Below are positions 1 to 11,386 of a stretch of DNA of 64,000 nt, piece after piece. This DNA comes from Vulcanisaeta sp. JCM 16161 (lineage in GTDB: Archaea > Thermoproteota > Thermoprotei > Thermoproteales > Thermocladiaceae): positions 340,390-404,389 of the forward strand of contig NZ_BBDO01000001.1 of the NCBI RefSeq assembly GCF_001316285.1. Reading direction: 5' to 3'. The position numbers were made by a program, and so were the translations under genes. Each line of letters starts with the position of its first letter. The stretch's first letter is position 1. Below the pieces are notes generated by a model, which was not told the DNA's origin, searched no databases, and was given only the letters and a program-made list of their open reading frames with translations.

Positions 1-402
1 TATTCGAACCACTCGTAATATAGACACTCTTCATATTACTCAATTCCCTAAGCACACCTAAATAGAACGTTGCCTCCATGAAATCAGTCTGCTCCTCAAG
101 CTCCTTGGCTTTCTCCTTTTAATCATGTTCACGAAATCCTCAATGCCCATTCCATATTTACGCTCTAAATCCTTAATCATGACCTTAAACGTCTCGGGCC
201 TATACTCACCATAATCATTAATACATGGTGGTGGGCTTAGCCCAACCTGTCTCGTTAGGTTGACTATGTATGGACATGTGGCTGGGTCCCTACCAGCTGG
301 GCAATGTTCCTGGCAAACTACCATCGCATACCTCAAAATCCTCTCGAGGATGCTTAATGGCATTACTACGTATTCCTCCTCGGGATCGAGTCTAATCTCC
401 AT
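1..402 (-). CDS. Conserved hypothetical protein, 3' end outside window
   Basis: I do not recognise the family. The reading frame starts at 402 and carries a cysteine cluster near residues 30-44 (CQEHCPAGRDPATCP), which could bind a metal. The visible ORF would stop near 58, but one extra base near 118 opens a second frame that runs to the window edge with a charged, helical sequence (EKAKELEEQTDFMEATFYLG). The gene is therefore probably frameshifted and continues beyond position 1. It lies just downstream of hutI on the same strand. Function is unknown. Confidence 0.5.
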
Positions 403-443
403 TGATGGTCATTAATAAGCCCTGGAATTACTAAATAAAGTTT

Positions 444-1691
444 TCAAGCACATTCTTTACTAATGGCGCTACCCATCGGCGTTGACTCAAGAACTGCACC
501 CCTCTTTACAACAGCTAAGACCTTATTCCTACCCAACTCATAACTTAACCACCTATAGTTAGGCACATCCCAAATGACGATATCAGCCAAGTAACCAGGC
601 TGTATGATGCCCCTATCCCTAAAGCCTAAACTGTACGCTGCATTTACTGTGGATGCCATTAGGACCTCGATAGGGGTCATACCGAGCAGGTATGTGGCTA
701 ACTCCATCGCATACTGCATGTTTAGGGACCAGGAATTTGGGCTGAAGTCTGTACCAAGCGCGATGGGTATACCCGCACTCCTCAATGCTCTAACGGGTGG
801 TCTCTTATTAGTCATTAATGAAAGTATTGTCACAGGTAACAAAGTCGCCACTGAACCCCTCTCAGCGATTAACCCAATGTTGTGCTCGGGCAAATTAAGC
901 AGGTGATCGAGTGATGTAACGTTAAACTCCTTAACTAAGCCGCTACACCCAATGTAGCTATCTCATCGGCATGAAGCCTAAGTCCAAGGCCCCTCCCCGA
1001 AGCCTCCCTAAGTATGGACCTGGTCTCCTCAACCGTAAATGCACCTTCATCACAGAACACATCAACAAACCTTGCTAAGTCTCTCACCTTATCAAGCGTG
1101 TTTATCACGGCATTAACGTAATCCCCCCTATCCATGTTCCTTGGTGGTACGTGAACTAAGTACGTCGCACAACATCAATGGGCGCTTTGGTCGATACCTC
1201 ATTAATTATCCTTAGAAGTCTAATTTCCTGGCCTGGGTCAATCCCATAACCACTCTTGACCTCTATCGTTGTCGTGCCATACCTCACAACCTCAAATAAT
1301 CTCTTAAGGAGTGTCTCCCTAGCTCGTTATCCGTTGCGCTAACTGTGGCGTTAACAGTCCTGTAAATACCGCCACCCCTCCTGAGTATCTCCTCATATGG
1401 AACACCCTCGAGCTTAAGCTCAAGTTCATCCTCCCTAGAACCGGCAAAGAGTAGGTGCGTGTGTGGGTCCACGAGTCCAGCCGTTACCAGGGATTCCTCG
1501 GCGGGGATTCTGCACTTACCCTCATACTTCCTACTTATAGAGCTCCATGAACCAACGTCTACTATCTTATCGTCATTAACCGCTATACCTGCATCTTCAA
1601 TAATTAATACTGGGTCTCCATACCTCCAGGGCATTGACTTAGCAGTAACTAACTGCTTAATTGGACCAATGAGTAGGGAGACCCTGCTCAT
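444..1691 (-). CDS. hutI: Imidazolonepropionase (frameshifted)
   Basis: HutI hydrolyses 4-imidazolone-5-propanoate to N-formimidoyl-glutamate, the third step of histidine degradation. The amidohydrolase metal motif is visible in the N-terminal piece (VDPHTHLLFAG), followed by LHADEIA in the middle and GTDFSPNSW in the C-terminal piece, all in the expected order. The frame is broken near 1318, 1167 and 942, and each break is repaired by one extra base. Total length would be about 415 residues, normal for the family. Start is the ATG at 1691. hutH (5965-7460) and hutU (17569-19430) are in the same window but not in one operon. The three breaks look like sequence errors, because the conserved motifs on either side are intact. 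Confidence 0.88.
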
Positions 1692-1742
1692 AATGTGATT
1701 GTTTAGCGTATGTTTAAAAAGATTCCATTTTAACTAACTAAC

Positions 1743-3507
1743 GTGTCCGTGGATAAGGATAGGGTTAGGGATATTGCCCTAAAGCATGCATTAATCAATG
1801 CCGTAAAGTTTAATGGAAAGGCAAATATGAACGCGGTCATTTCCAAGGTATTCGCCGAAGACCCATCACTTAGGTCCGTGGCCAAGGAGGTCGCTCAAAT
1901 AGTCAAGGAGGTTATTGATTACGTGAATTCCCTGAACATTGATGAACAAAGAAACCTGCTAATGAGTAGGTGGCCTGAGGCCCTTGGGGAGAGGAGGGTT
2001 GAGTCCTATAGGAAGGGTATTGAGGACTTACCGCCATTACCCAATGATAGTAAGTACGAGGTAATAACACTCAGGTTCGCGCCAAACCCGGACTTCGTAC
2101 TCCACCTAGGCAGTGCTAGGCCTGCCATTATTAATTACGCATACAAGCTGAAGTACGAGGGTCTAGGTAGGAGGGCTAAGTTCATACTTAGGTTTGAGGA
2201 TACCGACCCAAGAACAAAGAGACCACTTCCCGAGGCCTATGATGCGATAAGGGAGGACTTAAAGTGGCTTGGTATTAAGTGGGATGAGGAGTACATACAG
2301 TCGGATAGGTTGGAGATTTACTACGACATTGCCAGGAAAATCATTGAGAAGGGTGGCGCCTACGTCGCTGCGAAGGACACCGAGTGCACGCCAGATGATT
2401 GGAAGAAGTCTAAGGTAACCGGTAAGCCATGTAGGAATAGGGATGCTGACCCAAGTATTAATCTTGAGCTTTTTGATAGGATGCTTGAGGGCCGCTATGG
2501 GAGGGTGAGGCGATCATGGTGATAAAGACTGACCTACAGCACCCGGACCCGAGCGTTAGGGATTGGGTCGCCATGAGGATCATAGACACGACCAAGCACC
2601 CGCACCCTAGGGTTGGTTCTAAGTACATTGTTTGGCCCACGTATAACTTCTCCGTATCAATTGACGACCACCTAATGGCATAACACACATACTCAGGGCT
2701 CAGGAACATTCCGTAAATACCGTTAAACAATCCTTTATTTACGCATACATGGGTTGGGAACAACCTGAGGCTATACATTTCGGTAGGCTTAAGATAGTTG
2801 GCATGACACTGAGCAAGACGAAACTAAAGGCATTGGGGATTAAGTGGGACGACATTAGATTACCGACACTAGCAGGCCTTAGAAACAGGGGTATTCAGCC
2901 AGAGGCCATTTGGAACATAATGCTCCAGGTAGGTGTTAAGCCCACGGATGCCACGATATCCTCAGCGAACCTATTCGCTGAGAATAGGAAGATAATTGAG
3001 CCAAGGGCTAATAGGTACATGGCCGTGATAGACCCCGTTAAGGTAGTAATTGAGGGCGTTACGGAGGAGTTGACGGCCAGGTTACCAATGCACCCATCAT
3101 TCCCAGAACGTGGATTTAGAACAATAACCCTAAAGCCAGTCGATGATAAGGTAACGGTATTCATAAGCAAACCTGACCATGACAAGGCGGGCCCAGGTTC
3201 CGTAATTCGCCTGATGGAGCTCGTTAACATAGAGGTGATGAGTAAGGGTGAAGGCGCACTGGTTGCACGAATACATAGTAAGGACCTTGAGAGTGCCAGG
3301 AAGGTTAATGCGCCAATAATCCAGTGGGTACCGCCTGATGGATTACCAATAAGGGTTATAAGGCCTGACGACCTAAAGCTTATTGAGGATACGGGGCTTG
3401 CGGAACCAGCCGTGGAGCAGGTAAGTAATGGCGAGATCATACAGTTCATGAGGTATGGCTTTGTAAAGAAGGTTGGGCACGATAAGTTTATCTACGTTCA
3501 TGATTGA
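1743..3507 (+). CDS. gltX: Glutamyl-tRNA synthetase, archaeal type (frameshifted)
   Basis: Charges tRNA-Glu (and tRNA-Gln for the GatDE route) with glutamate. Class I synthetase signatures are present: a HIGH-like motif within [16 protein letters not shown] at about residues 112-127, RFEDTDPR after it, and a KMSKS-like TLSKTK in the second half. The archaeal N-terminal extension and C-terminal beta-barrel region are present. The start is GTG at 1743. Two single-base losses are inferred near 2502 (restores YGEGEAI) and 2680 (restores [13 protein letters not shown]). Repaired length is about 588 residues. The gene is essential, so genuine inactivation is unlikely. It is divergent from hutI, with a 51-bp gap. 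Confidence 0.92.
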
Positions 3508-3571
3508 GACGACACGATAAATTTGCGCAAAATAAATTTAATTCGTTTCGTGAAAATACTAAGCCAGGTGT

Positions 3572-4659
3572 ATGAGGGTATGGTATAGGTGTTCGAGGTG
3601 TGGCTATACAGTAGAGGCATCTTCATGGCTTTGGCGATGCCCAAGGTGCGGTAATCCACTTGATTTAGTTATTGATGGTTTAAAACTTACGTTAAGTGAA
3701 CGTAGAGGTCTATGGAGGTTCTCCAGTGTAATACCCGCAAAACCCCTGATTAGCTTAGGCGAGGCTTCACGCCATTAGTTAATGCTGACTTTCTCGGCAG
3801 GAACGTTTATCTAAAGCTTGAGTACTTGAATCCGACGGGCTCATTTAAGGATAGGGGCTCGGCCGTCGCCGTGTCGAGGGCTCTAGAGCTTGGCGTCAAG
3901 GCCGTGGTTGAGGACTCGAGCGGTAATGCGGGAATATCCGTAGCAGCCTACGCAGCTGCTGCTGGGGTTAAGGCTAGGATCTACGTACCTAAGGACGCGC
4001 CTGAGGGTAAGAAGAACCTCATAAGGTCGTTGGGGGCTGAGTTGATTGAGGTTCAGTCCAGGGATGAGGCGAGTAGGATGGCGATAGAATCCGTGGGACC
4101 TGGCGAGGCCTACATTGGCCATGCATGGAATCCCTGGTTTTTACAGGGCACAAAGACTCTGGCCTATGAATTACTTGATCAGTTAGGGCATGTTCCTGAT
4201 GCCGTGGTTCTCCCAGTATCGGCAGGTACGTTACTCCTTGGTCTATGGATTGGTTTCAATGAATTATTGAACCTGGGCCTCATTAATAGGGTACCGCGGC
4301 TTTACGCAGTTCAGGCGCAGGGATTTGCCAGCCTCTACGAAAGGATGCACGGCAATTATATAAGGGAGCCAACAAAGCTCGCGGATGCGCTCAGGGTATA
4401 TAATCCACCTAGGATTGAGCAGATGGTTAATGCAATTAGGGAAAGCAATGGCGATGCCCTGGTAATAACGGACGACGAGCTCCTGCAATCATGGAAGTCA
4501 CTGCTAAGGAGGGGGTTCATTATTGAACCAAGCAGTGCAATAGCTCTCTCTGGTTACATGAAATTGCTTAGCAATAATCATATTGATAAGGATGAGGAGA
4601 CCGTGATAGTTCTAACGGGCAGTGGCTTAAAGTATATAGATATAATGAGTAAAATATAA
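3572..4659 (+). CDS. thrC: Threonine synthase (frameshifted)
   Basis: PLP enzyme converting O-phosphohomoserine to threonine. An N-terminal zinc ribbon (CSRCG and CPRCG) is followed by the PLP-lysine motif PTGSFKDRG, the SSGNAG phosphate-binding loop and a C-terminal glycine-rich TGSG. The break near 3765 disrupts the family motif GEGxTPL: one added G restores GEGFTPLV and joins both pieces. Repaired length is about 362 residues, normal for archaeal threonine synthase. It follows gltX by 64 bp and precedes an aspartate-aminotransferase-like gene on the same strand, which fits an amino-acid metabolism cluster. Related threonine dehydratases usually lack the zinc ribbon. Confidence 0.85.
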
Positions 4660-4684
4660 TGAAATATATTTAGCAAGAGAAACC

Positions 4685-4692
4685 TTTATAAA
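4685..4692 (+). promoter_or_regulatory. TATA box for the class I aminotransferase gene
   Basis: The sequence tttataaa is centred about 26 nt upstream of the GTG start at 4715. This is the spacing expected for an archaeal TATA box driving a leaderless transcript, and it supports the GTG as start codon. No Shine-Dalgarno sequence lies between them. Confidence 0.6.
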
Positions 4693-4714
4693 CACGTACT
4701 ATTCCCTACGTATC

Positions 4715-5900
4715 GTGAGGGTCTCGACAAGGAGCAACGCATTTCCTGGGTCGGCCATTAGGGGTGTTAATGAGGAGGTTGTTAGGCTTGAGAAATCTGG
4801 CGTTAAGGTTTATGGCTTCCACATAGGCCAGCCTGGTCTTCCGCCTAGTAGGGAGTTGCTTCTTGAGTTTACGAAGGAGCTTCTCGAGAGACCCTTTGAG
4901 TACAGCATGTACACGCCAAGCAGTGGTATTGAGGAATTGAGAGAAGCGATAGCCGAAGACTACACGAAATACTCGGGGGTTAAGGTGGGTGCTGATAATG
5001 TTTCTGTAACCGCAGGCTCTGCTGAGGCAATTTTGGCGGCTTTCATGGCCATAATCGACGAGGGCGATTACGTAATCCTCTTCGACCCAACCTACCTAAT
5101 GTATGAACCGGTCATTAATTACCTGGGCGGTAGGGTCATTAAGGTTAGGGCTAGGGAGGAGCTTGGTTGGGAGCCAGGTGAGGAGGATGTTAAGGCCGTG
5201 ATGAGTAGAAGAGTTAAGGCGATAATAGCCGTTAACCCAGACAATCCAACCGGCAGGGTTCTCGGTGAATCGATGATTAAGTTATTGGTTGATCTAGCCC
5301 ATGACTATGACGCATTCCTAATCTATGACGAGGCCTATAGACACCTTTACTACGAGGCTCCCACACATACGCCGTTAGGTATGGTCTTGAGAACGTCATC
5401 GCCCTGAACACATTCTCCAAGGATCCGGCAATGCCTGGGTGGAGACTTGGCTATGTGATCGCCCACGACGACTTCATGAAGGTGTTTAATAGGGTTAAGC
5501 AGTATACGAACCTAAACCCACCAACACCCGCCCAGTACGCTGGATTACTATACCTGAGGAAGTATAAGGAGAAGTACATAGGTGAGACCTTGCCGATTTA
5601 TAAGTCGAGGATGGAGGCCATGTACAAAGCCATTAAGGAGTACCTACCAGAGGCCACGGTCATAAAGCCAAGGGCCGGCCTATTCATGTTCCCAAACCTA
5701 AAACCATACCTAGACAAACTTAGCATTGATGATTACGCATTTGCCATGAGACTCGTTAAGGAGACACATGTTGCGGTAGTGCCTGGGTCGGCCTTTGGTG
5801 AGGCAGGTAACTGCATGTTAGGATGACCTTCGCGAGAGAGAATGAGAAGGATATCGAGACTGGCATTAAGATAATGGCCGATTATATATTAAGGCTCTAG
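4715..5900 (+). CDS. Class I/II pyridoxal-phosphate aminotransferase, aspartate aminotransferase-like (frameshifted)
   Basis: Fold-type I aminotransferase transferring an amino group between an amino acid and a 2-oxo acid, probably aspartate or an aromatic/branched substrate. Visible signatures are NPDNPTGR, YDEAY and the PLP-lysine motif TFSKDPAMPGWRLGY. Breaks occur near 5385, inside GMGLENVIALNTFSK, and near 5810, just before VRMTFA. Each is repaired by one base, giving about 395 residues ending at 5900. The GTG start at 4715 is set by the TATA box at 4685. It follows thrC by 55 bp. Substrate cannot be decided from sequence. Confidence 0.82.
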
Positions 5901-5964
5901 GGGCGTCTAAATGACTATATTGAGGAAAATAAATTAATAATTTACATAGCATTCTTAGGACCGT

Positions 5965-7460
5965 ATGGTTGTGAAAATCGGCGTAAGCGCACACCTGACC
6001 CTGGAAGATATCGTTAACGTTTCAAGGAATTATGAGGAGACTAAGTTGAGCGATGATGCCTTAAATGCAATGGAGCGGTCTCGTAAAGTCCTTGAGGAGC
6101 TTATTCATGGCAATGTGAGGATATACGGTGTCAACACCGGGCTTGGCGATTTATACAACGTGACCGTTAACCCCGAGGATGTGGCTAAGTACTCACTTGA
6201 AATGCTTATCGATCACTCAACCGGCGTTGGCGATTACGCACCCGATGATTGGGTTCGGGCAACAATGCTCATTAGGGCGCATCAATTATCACAGGGATAC
6301 AGTGGTATTAGGGGTATCATCGTGGAGAGACTGATCGATTTCCTAAATATGAGAATAATACCATTAATCCCGAGGTACGGTTCAGTGGGTGCGTCAGGGG
6401 ACCTGGCGCCGCTGGCTCACATGGCATTAACCCTATTGGGTAAGGGATTTGTTAAGTACCAGGCAGGGTAATGCCGAGCGCTGAGGCCCTTAGGTTGGCC
6501 GGTCTCGATGAATTAAGGCTTAGTTATAAGGAGGCATTATCACTGATTAACGGAACCAGTTATAGCACAGCCATAGCCTCACTGGGCATTTGGGATTCCT
6601 ATCGGTTATTGAGGGCTGCTGTGGCGGTCATGGCGCTTATGATTGAGGCTTCACGGGCAGGTACGGCACCATTGAGTACTGAGGCAAATTCCATTAAGTT
6701 GCATAAGGGTGAGCTTGAGGTTGCAAGGGTAATTAGTGAATTAATAGTTGATAGTAGGAACGTGAACACCAGCGGTAGAACCCAGGACCCATACTCAATA
6801 AGGTGCATACCCCAGGTACTCGGCTCAGTACTTGACGCGCTTAATTGGGCATTACGTAATGTATTAAACGAGGCCAATTCCGTGAGTGATAACCCAGTAA
6901 TAATTAATAATGGCGTTTACTCGACCTGCCACTTCCACGGACAATACATAGCCCTTTCGACAGACCTTCTCAACACGTCATTGGCGGTACTTGGTAACTT
7001 AATTGAGAGGCAAATCGCTCAATTGCTCAGGAAGGAAATAAATAACGTTAGTAACTACCTAGCCGGTGGTCCTTGGCGCGTTGGTTTAATGCTGACTCAA
7101 TACACGGCCGCCGCATTATCCGCGAGGCTTAGGGAGTTGGCGACGCCATCCACGGTGCAGAACATACCAACCAGTGGTTTTCAGGAGGATGTTAACTCAA
7201 TGAGCGCAAACTCTGCGATAAAGCTTCACGAGGTAAATTCATTAATTGCGCAGTTAATAGCTATACTCGCCTACGACGCCTACGTAGTGGCTAACTCCAA
7301 TAATGCATGCAAGAACTGCGGTAAAGTGACTACCCGCGTATATTACGTTGTTAGTAAGTATGTGGCGGATGCGCAATCACACAATGAGGCAATAACGAGG
7401 TTGGTGGATGCAATTGATGAGCTTTCAAGCCTTGCTGACTTAAGGATTAATCCATGGTAA
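5965..7460 (+). CDS. hutH: Histidine ammonia-lyase (frameshifted)
   Basis: Removes ammonia from L-histidine to give urocanate. The ASG tripeptide that cyclises to the MIO electrophile is at residues 143-145 within GSVGASGDLAPLAH. The N-terminal YGVNTGLG loop and the C-terminal QEDVNSMSANSA region are also conserved. One base lost near 6463 splits the ORF between KYQ and RVMPSAEAL. Repaired length is about 499 residues, close to bacterial HutH. Phenylalanine or tyrosine ammonia-lyases share the fold, but co-occurrence with hutU and hutI in this window favours histidine. The 3' end overlaps rpiA, which converges from the other strand, by 14 bp. Confidence 0.88.
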
Positions 7461-8148
7461 TTACGGACCCATCAGCCCTACCAATTATCACCCTGGAAAC
7501 CCTCCTACCACTAAACACCCCAACCTCAACGACACCCGGCATCTCCTTAATCACCCTCTCTAAATCCTCGATATTCGTTACAGTCCCTGGCATGTAATCA
7601 ATTATGTAATTACCATTGTCAGTAACTATAGGGCCCCTCTTACCACCACCAAACCTGAGCTCGGCCGTGCCACCAAGCTCCTTAAGTCTTGCCTTGATTA
7701 TGGACCAGGCAAAGGGAATAACCTCAATCGGTATTGGGTGCTTGCTCGGTATTGAGTCAAACACCTTAGACTCATCAACGATTACCACGAACTCCCTAGC
7801 CCAATAATCAATTACCTTCTCCCTGGTCAAGGCAGCGCCACCACCCTTAATGAGGTTCTTTTTCCTGTCAACCTCGTCAGCGCCGTCGATGGCGATATCG
7901 ATGTGATCAACTTGCCAGGGATAACGCAATAGATCGGCAAGACCCAGTCTCACGATCTCGATCTCCGTTTCCGTGGATGTCGGCACTAAGAGTACATTAC
8001 TTATGGCGCCGTTAATAATCGATCTATGAAGTTCCCTTAGAAAGACCATTGCCGTAGACCCAGTACCAACACCAACAACATAACCATCCCTAACGTACCT
8101 AAGGGCCTCCCTAGCCACGGACTCCCTCGCAATGTCTATGCTACTCAC
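7447..8148 (-). CDS. rpiA: Ribose-5-phosphate isomerase A
   Basis: Interconverts ribose 5-phosphate and ribulose 5-phosphate for nucleotide and histidine precursor supply. The ORF is intact at 233 residues, the usual size. The signatures GVGTGSTA (about residues 26-33), DGADEVD with the catalytic aspartate region, and KGGGAALTREK are all present. The ATG at 8148 matches the family N-terminus. The gene converges on hutH with a 14-bp 3' overlap. It is one of the minority of genes here without a frameshift. Confidence 0.95.
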   Translation of the reverse strand: MSSIDIARESVAREALRYVRDGYVVGVGTGSTAMVFLRELHRSIINGAISNVLLVPTSTETEIEIVRLGLADLLRYPWQVDHIDIAIDGADEVDRKKNLIKGGGAALTREKVIDYWAREFVVIVDESKVFDSIPSKHPIPIEVIPFAWSIIKARLKELGGTAELRFGGGKRGPIVTDNGNYIIDYMPGTVTNIEDLERVIKEMPGVVEVGVFSGRRVSRVIIGRADGSVITMD

Positions 8149-8172
8149 GTCATCCTTAATTAACCGATAAAT

Positions 8173-9144
8173 TTAACGATTACCCGTATTGACAAGCCTA
8201 ACCAACTCCTCGTTGCACTTAATCGGGTCCTTATTAAGGCATAGCCTAAGGACTTCGGCGACCCTAACAGCATCCCTACTCTCACCAACATTATGCGTCC
8301 TAACCGCATCCGCGCCCATGACCACGGCTATTGCCTCAGCAGACACTGAGGCAAACAGCCTATCCTCAGGCGGCGCCTTCCTACGCATTAACCTCTCAAG
8401 GAATGACTTCCTAGAAATACCAACGAGAACCGGCCTATTTAATTCACTCCTTATCCTTCCAATACTCATTATGATTATTGAGTCCCAGGAATACCACGGA
8501 TAAGCACTATCGCCACGTATGTAATCACCCCTCAATGGCTCACCACCCGTGAGTATTGTCCATGCTTAATGGAGGCCACGCGCCAATGCCTGGATCAACA
8601 ACGATATTACCCTCATCAACACCACTATTCAACGCAATTTCAATACTCTCCCTTAAGGCTCTTATAGTTTTACTAACTGGGTCACCGCCCTGGCTAGGTG
8701 TCCTCTCCCTAGCCATAACGATTACGGATGCCCCATAATCAGCACCACGCGAGCCATGCCAGCGTCACCCTTTAACCCAGTTACGTCATTAACGACATCA
8801 GCGCCGGCACGCAATGCCTCCTCAGCAACCCTAGGCCTGATGGTGTCTATCGATACCACCAGGTCGGGGAAAACACCCTTTAATGCTTTAATCGCTGGCA
8901 CAACCCTTCTTATCTCCTCATCGGTACTTATCACGGTCTTGTTGTAAGGCGCTGTGGACATACCGCCAATATCAATAATATCAACACCATTAGAAACCAT
9001 TAACTCGGCAGCCTTAATAACCTCATCAGTGGTCCTCCTAACCGAGCCCTTAAAGAAGGACTCAGGGCTAACATTAATGACGCCAACCAACCTAACGGGC
9101 TCGCCATCCCCAACCCAAACACGGCCAAGCCTAGCCCTCGGCAT
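8173..9144 (-). CDS. Dihydropteroate synthase-like protein (frameshifted)
   Basis: TIM-barrel pterin-binding enzyme expected to act in folate or methanopterin-type cofactor synthesis. DHPS hallmarks are INVSPESFF near the N-terminus, DIGGMSTAP, VSIDT, NDVTG, the DPGIGAWP pterin-binding segment and GISRKSFL near the C-terminus. Single-base losses near 8735 and 8565 break the frame; repair gives about 323 residues. I choose the ATG at 9144 (MPRARLG) over the upstream TTG at 9165 because an A/T-rich TATA-like stretch lies at 9177-9186. Archaeal DHPS homologues may use methanopterin precursors, so the exact substrate is uncertain. Confidence 0.8.
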
Positions 9145-9196
9145 GAACAACCCCTTTGTGAGCAAGGCTTATTACGCTATATTTAAGGTTAATGCA

Positions 9197-9622
9197 ATGG
9201 ATATATCGCTGGGTGATCAAATACTCATTTTGATTAGGGAGAAGGGCCCATTAACTGCGGAGGAAATAGCCTATTACTTAAGGAGGGATGTTAAGGAGAT
9301 CGCTGAGGAGCTTCAGTACCTAGAACACGATAAGTTGGTAACTAGGGTTAAGAGGGGCTTAATATTTAAGAAGGAGGCGTTTGACCTGACCCCGACAGGG
9401 CTTGAGGAGGCTCAAAGGGCGTATGAGAGGTTGAGGAGTATTTCGGAAAGAATAATTAGTAAGATGAATTCAATAAGTAATGAGGAACTTGAGGAATTAC
9501 TTAATCAATACATGTCGTTGATACCGCTGATGCTTATCCTAAACCTAATACCGCTTGAGTTATTAATACTTGCTGGCCTAGACGTATTACTGATGGGGCC
9601 CGTGATAATTCACGGGCATTAA
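9197..9622 (+). CDS. Winged-helix DNA-binding protein with hydrophobic C-terminus
   Basis: A winged helix-turn-helix is recognisable in the first 75 residues (GPLTAEEIAYYLRRDVKEIA as the helix-turn-helix, then an LEHDKLVTRVKRG wing). A helical linker and a very hydrophobic C-terminal stretch of about 30 residues follow (LIPLMLILNLIPLELLILA), which suggests membrane attachment or a buried dimer interface. The open frame extends upstream to 8954, but that part is antisense to the DHPS gene, so I start at the ATG at 9197. It ends with a 4-bp convergent overlap with the exchanger gene. Target genes are unknown. Confidence 0.6.
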   Translation: MDISLGDQILILIREKGPLTAEEIAYYLRRDVKEIAEELQYLEHDKLVTRVKRGLIFKKEAFDLTPTGLEEAQRAYERLRSISERIISKMNSISNEELEELLNQYMSLIPLMLILNLIPLELLILAGLDVLLMGPVIIHGH

Positions 9623-10638
9623 ACGCAGTGTATTAATGTGAGGATGTAGACCACATAGCCCATAAGCCCTATCACCGCAACATCCCAGGTAAGCCTCCCC
9701 TTAACCACGTGATAGAGCATTACGGAGGATACTGCCTCAACCACCATAACACTGACCAATGCCTCAATACTTAAGGACCACCTGGTGACGATTAAGGCTA
9801 TGGCTGGATACACCGTTGAATAAAGCACCTTTTCACCAATTAGTGAGGCGACGGCCATCGTGTCACGTTCCCTCAAGGTCCATATAATCGCGGTTATTGA
9901 CTCGGGTAGCACCGTGGCCGTAGGCACAATCACTATTGATAAACCCATTACATTAAGCATGAGACTTCCTGATAAGTCAATTATCCCCTCAACCATAGCC
10001 CTAGAACCCAAGAATAGCAGGGCTACGGAAAGGACCAGCTGAACCGTAAGTAATAACCATTCCCCAAACCCCGACGCCTTAACGACCTTAAGTGCGTAAA
10101 GCCCCTCATAATCCTCAATCGCCAACCCCTGCCTAACCCTCATCACATAAATATATAATAAATAGGTAATTAGTAGGAGGGCGGCTATTAAGGCCCTAAT
10201 CGGGAATGAATTAATGAGGGCGGGTAGAAGAACCGTGGGGAATAATGCCGTAACCACAATAAACGGTATCATCAATACCTTGTCAACCTCAAGAACCACG
10301 TCACTCCTGTACCGTAAGTAGAACCCAAGAGCAGCAACGATAAAGATTATCGGGTATATGATTGTGGATACCACAAAGGGTTCGCCAATCACAGTGCCCA
10401 CGGCAACATCCTCACCAGGCGCACCGCCGTAAATTAGGAGGGCCACCAGGAACACCACCAACTCAGGAAGTGATGTGAGGATTGGCGATAATACGGCGCC
10501 AACGAATGAGGCGCCAATCCTGTATTTATAACTTATGTATTCCATTACATTGGTAAAGAACCAACCACCAATAAGCACTAGGAAGAATCCAATAATCATA
10601 CTTAGAATAATCATTGGCACTTTATCAACCCCAGTCAA
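9619..10638 (-). CDS. Sodium/calcium exchanger family membrane protein
   Basis: Intact 339-residue integral membrane protein with about ten hydrophobic segments and the two inverted alpha repeats of the CaCA superfamily. The repeats are visible as [17 protein letters not shown] near residues 45-61 and [15 protein letters not shown] near residues 236-250, both with the LPE core that lines the ion site. It probably exchanges Ca2+ or another divalent cation for Na+ or H+ at the cytoplasmic membrane. It converges on the winged-helix gene with a 4-bp overlap. Ion specificity cannot be read from sequence. Confidence 0.82.
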   Translation of the reverse strand: MTGVDKVPMIILSMIIGFFLVLIGGWFFTNVMEYISYKYRIGASFVGAVLSPILTSLPELVVFLVALLIYGGAPGEDVAVGTVIGEPFVVSTIIYPIIFIVAALGFYLRYRSDVVLEVDKVLMIPFIVVTALFPTVLLPALINSFPIRALIAALLLITYLLYIYVMRVRQGLAIEDYEGLYALKVVKASGFGEWLLLTVQLVLSVALLFLGSRAMVEGIIDLSGSLMLNVMGLSIVIVPTATVLPESITAIIWTLRERDTMAVASLIGEKVLYSTVYPAIALIVTRWSLSIEALVSVMVVEAVSSVMLYHVVKGRLTWDVAVIGLMGYVVYILTLIHCV

Positions 10639-10686
10639 AATACTAAAAGGTCAATATTTAATAAGTCCAACCCGCGTAAGGGCTTG

Positions 10687-11315
10687 ATGAGTCTCCCAGC
10701 AACACTCTTCAAAAGGTATGAACTACCGCCACTACCATATTCAATAAATGCCCTTGAGCCGCACATAAGCGGCCAGGTAATTGATGTACACTATAATGGG
10801 CATCATAAGGCTACGTAAATGGGGCCAACGCGACCATAGAGAGACTCGAGAAGATAATCAAAGGTGAGGTAACGAGCTATGACATACAGGGACTACTAAG
10901 GAACCTATTCTTCAACGTCAACGGCCACAAACTCCACACACTATACTGGTACTCAATGGCACCACCAGGCAAGGGAGGAGGAACACCAGGCGGTTACCTT
11001 GGCGACCTAATAAATAAGCAATTCGGAAGCTTCGAAAAGTTCAAGGCGCTCTTCACAGAGGTCATGAGGTCACTGCCGGGCTGTGGATGGACCGTGCTAT
11101 ATTACGACCCAGAAACCGGAAACCTAGAATTCACAACCTTCGAAAACCACTACAACCAACACATCGCCGAGTTACCAGTCCTCCTAATAGTCGATGAATT
11201 CGAACATGCCTACTACCTCCAATATAAGAATAACAGGAATGGCTACATAGATGCCATTTGGAATGTGCTGAATTGGGAGGAGGCCGAAAATAGACTTAGG
11301 AAGTACATGAAGTAA
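10687..11315 (+). CDS. sod: Superoxide dismutase, Fe/Mn type (frameshifted)
   Basis: Dismutates superoxide to oxygen and peroxide. The N-terminal metal histidine lies in HYNGHHK, the second in the HTLYWYSM helix and the last two ligands in [14 protein letters not shown]. The ORF breaks near 10817 in [11 protein letters not shown], where one base restores the usual HHKxYV motif. Repaired length is about 210 residues, typical for crenarchaeal enzymes. The ATG at 10687 gives [18 protein letters not shown], the normal start. Sequence does not settle iron versus manganese. Confidence 0.9.
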
Positions 11316-11386
11316 TACACAACAGAAGAGTAAGGATCATCAAAATGAACCTTATTTTATCATCTATTTCCCTAATTACCATAAAA